From Rhodospirillales bacterium (GTDB lineage: Bacteria; Pseudomonadota; Alphaproteobacteria; Rhodospirillales_A; Casp-alpha2): a DNA stretch of 5,127 nt. Location: NCBI GenBank assembly GCA_016763915.1, contig JAESSX010000194.1, forward strand, positions 1 to 5,127, written 5' to 3'. Shown here one piece after another: positions 3,927 through 5,127 of this stretch. The stretch's first letter is position 1. Each line of letters starts with the position of its first letter. A program made the translations under genes and the position numbers. The notes under the pieces were generated by a model. That model searched no databases. It saw nothing but the letters and a program-made list of their open reading frames with translations, and was not told the DNA's origin.

Positions 3927-5127
3927 CTATAGCGCCCAGATGCTCAGGGCCGGAACGAAGGCGAGCAGCAGAACCACCACCAGCATCGAGCCGACAAAAG
4001 GCACGGCGCGAAGGGCAATGGTCAGAACTGTTTCCCCTGTCAGGCCGGACATAACGAACAGGTTCAGTCCCAGCGGCGGGGTGATGAAGCCAACGCCCAA
4101 GGATGTCACCATAAAAATGCAAAAATGGATTTCGTTCATGCCGATCTCTTGCGCCAGCGGCAACATGATCGGTGACAGGATGACGATGTTGGGCGTGGTC
4201 TCCATGATGCACCCGGCGAGGATGAAGATGCCGAGCATCATCAAGATGATCAGGGTCGGGTCGTCGGTCGCCTGGGTGATCGATTGGACGAAGGTTTGCG
4301 GAACTTCAAGCGCCGCAAGAGCCTGCGCCAGCGGCAGGGCGAAGGCGATAATCGGCACGATCACCCCGTTAACCTTGGCCGAGCTTTCCAGCATCTTGGG
4401 GAAATCTTCCAGCTTCAGCGTCCCCTGAACGAGCCCGATGACCATGGTGGTGACGACCGCCACCGCCGCCGCCTCGGTCGGCGTGAAGATGCCCGTATAA
4501 ATGCCACCGAGGATGATGAACGGGATCATCAACGCGAACTTGCCGTCCCAAACGGCCTGCAGCCAGCGATTGAAGTCAAACCGAACGTCGGAACGTTCAA
4601 AACCGTTGATACGGTTCAGGACCACATTGGTGACCATGACCGAGACCATGATCATCACACCCGGCACGGCGGCGGCGAGAAACAACGTCGATGCCGAAAT
4701 GCCGAGCACCAGGCCGATGATGATATAGGCGATCGAAGGCGGTATCAGGATTCCGGTGCACGCCCCGGATGCCACAAGGGCGGCGGCGTAGGGCCGGGGA
4801 TAACCAACTTCTACCAGCCGACCGTGGGTGATGCGGCCCACCGCCGCCGCGCCGGCCGCGTCGGACCCGGAGATGCAGGCGAAAAACCCGCAACCCAGCA
4901 CCGTCGAGGTGCCGAAGCCGCTGCGCAAGCTGCCCATGGTCGCCTCGGCGACATCGAGCAGTTTGCCCGATAACCCGGATCGCACGAGCACGTCGCCGGT
5001 CAGGATGAACAGCGGGATAGCGATCAGGGCAAACGTATCGATGCCCGAGAACAGGGCCTCGCCGAACAGCGTCAGCGGCAGCACATCCGTCATCACCAAA
5101 AGCCCGATGGCCGCGAATCCCAGCGAC
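3927..5127 (-). CDS. TRAP transporter large permease, DctM family (N-terminus cut by window edge)
   Basis: The frame is open from the window edge to a TAG at 3929-3927, giving 399 residues. DctM proteins are usually about 425, so roughly the first 25-30 residues are missing. It is the large inner-membrane subunit of a tripartite ATP-independent periplasmic transporter, which imports an organic anion using an ion gradient with a periplasmic binding protein and a small DctQ permease. The protein is almost wholly hydrophobic helices. Family marks in order are FALIAIPLFILTGDVL, ISGSDAAGAAAVGRI, GILIPPSIAYIIIGLV, GGIYTGIFTPTEAAA, SPIMLPLAQEIGMNEIHF and GFITPPLGLNLFVMSG. The reading continues upstream of the TTG at 5099 into typical DctM sequence, so that codon is not the start. 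The downstream partner is the YihU-like dehydrogenase 23 bp away, which probably acts on the imported substrate. DctP and DctQ genes are expected beyond the window. The substrate cannot be read from this subunit, since the binding protein sets specificity. Confidence 0.93.
   Translation of the reverse strand, partial: SLGFAAIGLLVMTDVLPLTLFGEALFSGIDTFALIAIPLFILTGDVLVRSGLSGKLLDVAEATMGSLRSGFGTSTVLGCGFFACISGSDAAGAAAVGRITHGRLVEVGYPRPYAAALVASGACTGILIPPSIAYIIIGLVLGISASTLFLAAAVPGVMIMVSVMVTNVVLNRINGFERSDVRFDFNRWLQAVWDGKFALMIPFIILGGIYTGIFTPTEAAAVAVVTTMVIGLVQGTLKLEDFPKMLESSAKVNGVIVPIIAFALPLAQALAALEVPQTFVQSITQATDDPTLIILMMLGIFILAGCIMETTPNIVILSPIMLPLAQEIGMNEIHFCIFMVTSLGVGFITPPLGLNLFVMSGLTGETVLTIALRAVPFVGSMLVVVLLLAFVPALSIWAL

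Noticed and set aside
3904..4212. N-terminal extension of the dehydrogenase reading frame
   Set aside because: It overlaps the real TRAP permease gene in another frame, has no family likeness, and the ATG at 3903 has a strong ribosome site and starts the Rossmann fold.
3259..4973. Plus-strand ORFs opposite the dehydrogenase and TRAP permease genes
   Set aside because: Low-complexity shadow translations with no domain likeness; the minus-strand frames have clear family motifs.

Overview
The window looks like a piece of a high-GC alphaproteobacterial chromosome, possibly from a Rhodospirillales-like or marine lineage. This rests on strong G/C bias at third codon positions, TRAP-transporter genes and the style of the proteins; no rRNA or other lineage marker is present, so the placement is inference. 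I see no tRNA, rRNA, CRISPR array, intact insertion sequence or phage gene.

Layout. (1) Positions 1-192 (+) hold the C-terminal end of an alpha/beta-hydrolase. (2) Positions 193-456 are a leader/intergenic region with a terminator-like hairpin plus T-run and, just before the next gene, a perfect 7-bp inverted repeat. (3) Positions 457-2148 (+) encode a thiamine-diphosphate enzyme of the acetolactate synthase family. Its middle domain resembles the catabolic, FAD-independent AlsS/BudB type rather than the biosynthetic IlvB type, and no small regulatory subunit gene follows. (4) Positions 2285-2662 (+) encode a small secreted protein that is almost entirely one DM13 domain, a predicted redox module with a single conserved cysteine. 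(5) Positions 2663-3003 are a 341-bp gap between convergent genes; about 240 bp of it is clearly lower in GC and carries short repeats. (6) Positions 3004-5127 (-) hold a two-gene operon: a TRAP-transporter large permease (DctM family, N-terminus cut by the window edge) followed by a 299-aa beta-hydroxyacid dehydrogenase.

The most interesting point is the dehydrogenase. In place of the usual Ser-Gly-Gly substrate loop of the 3-hydroxyisobutyrate dehydrogenase family it has Gly-Arg-Thr-Ser, and its whole C-terminal half reads like E. coli YihU, the sulfolactaldehyde reductase of sulfoglycolysis. With a TRAP permease directly upstream, this suggests uptake and oxidation or reduction of a C3 sulfonate (for example dihydroxypropanesulfonate/sulfolactaldehyde) or a related small hydroxy acid. 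This is a motif-based inference. The rest of the TRAP system (DctP binding protein, DctQ small permease) and other pathway genes would lie beyond position 5127.

The plus-strand pair (acetolactate synthase-like plus DM13 protein) and the minus-strand pair (TRAP plus dehydrogenase) converge and are probably separate transcription units with no evident shared pathway.
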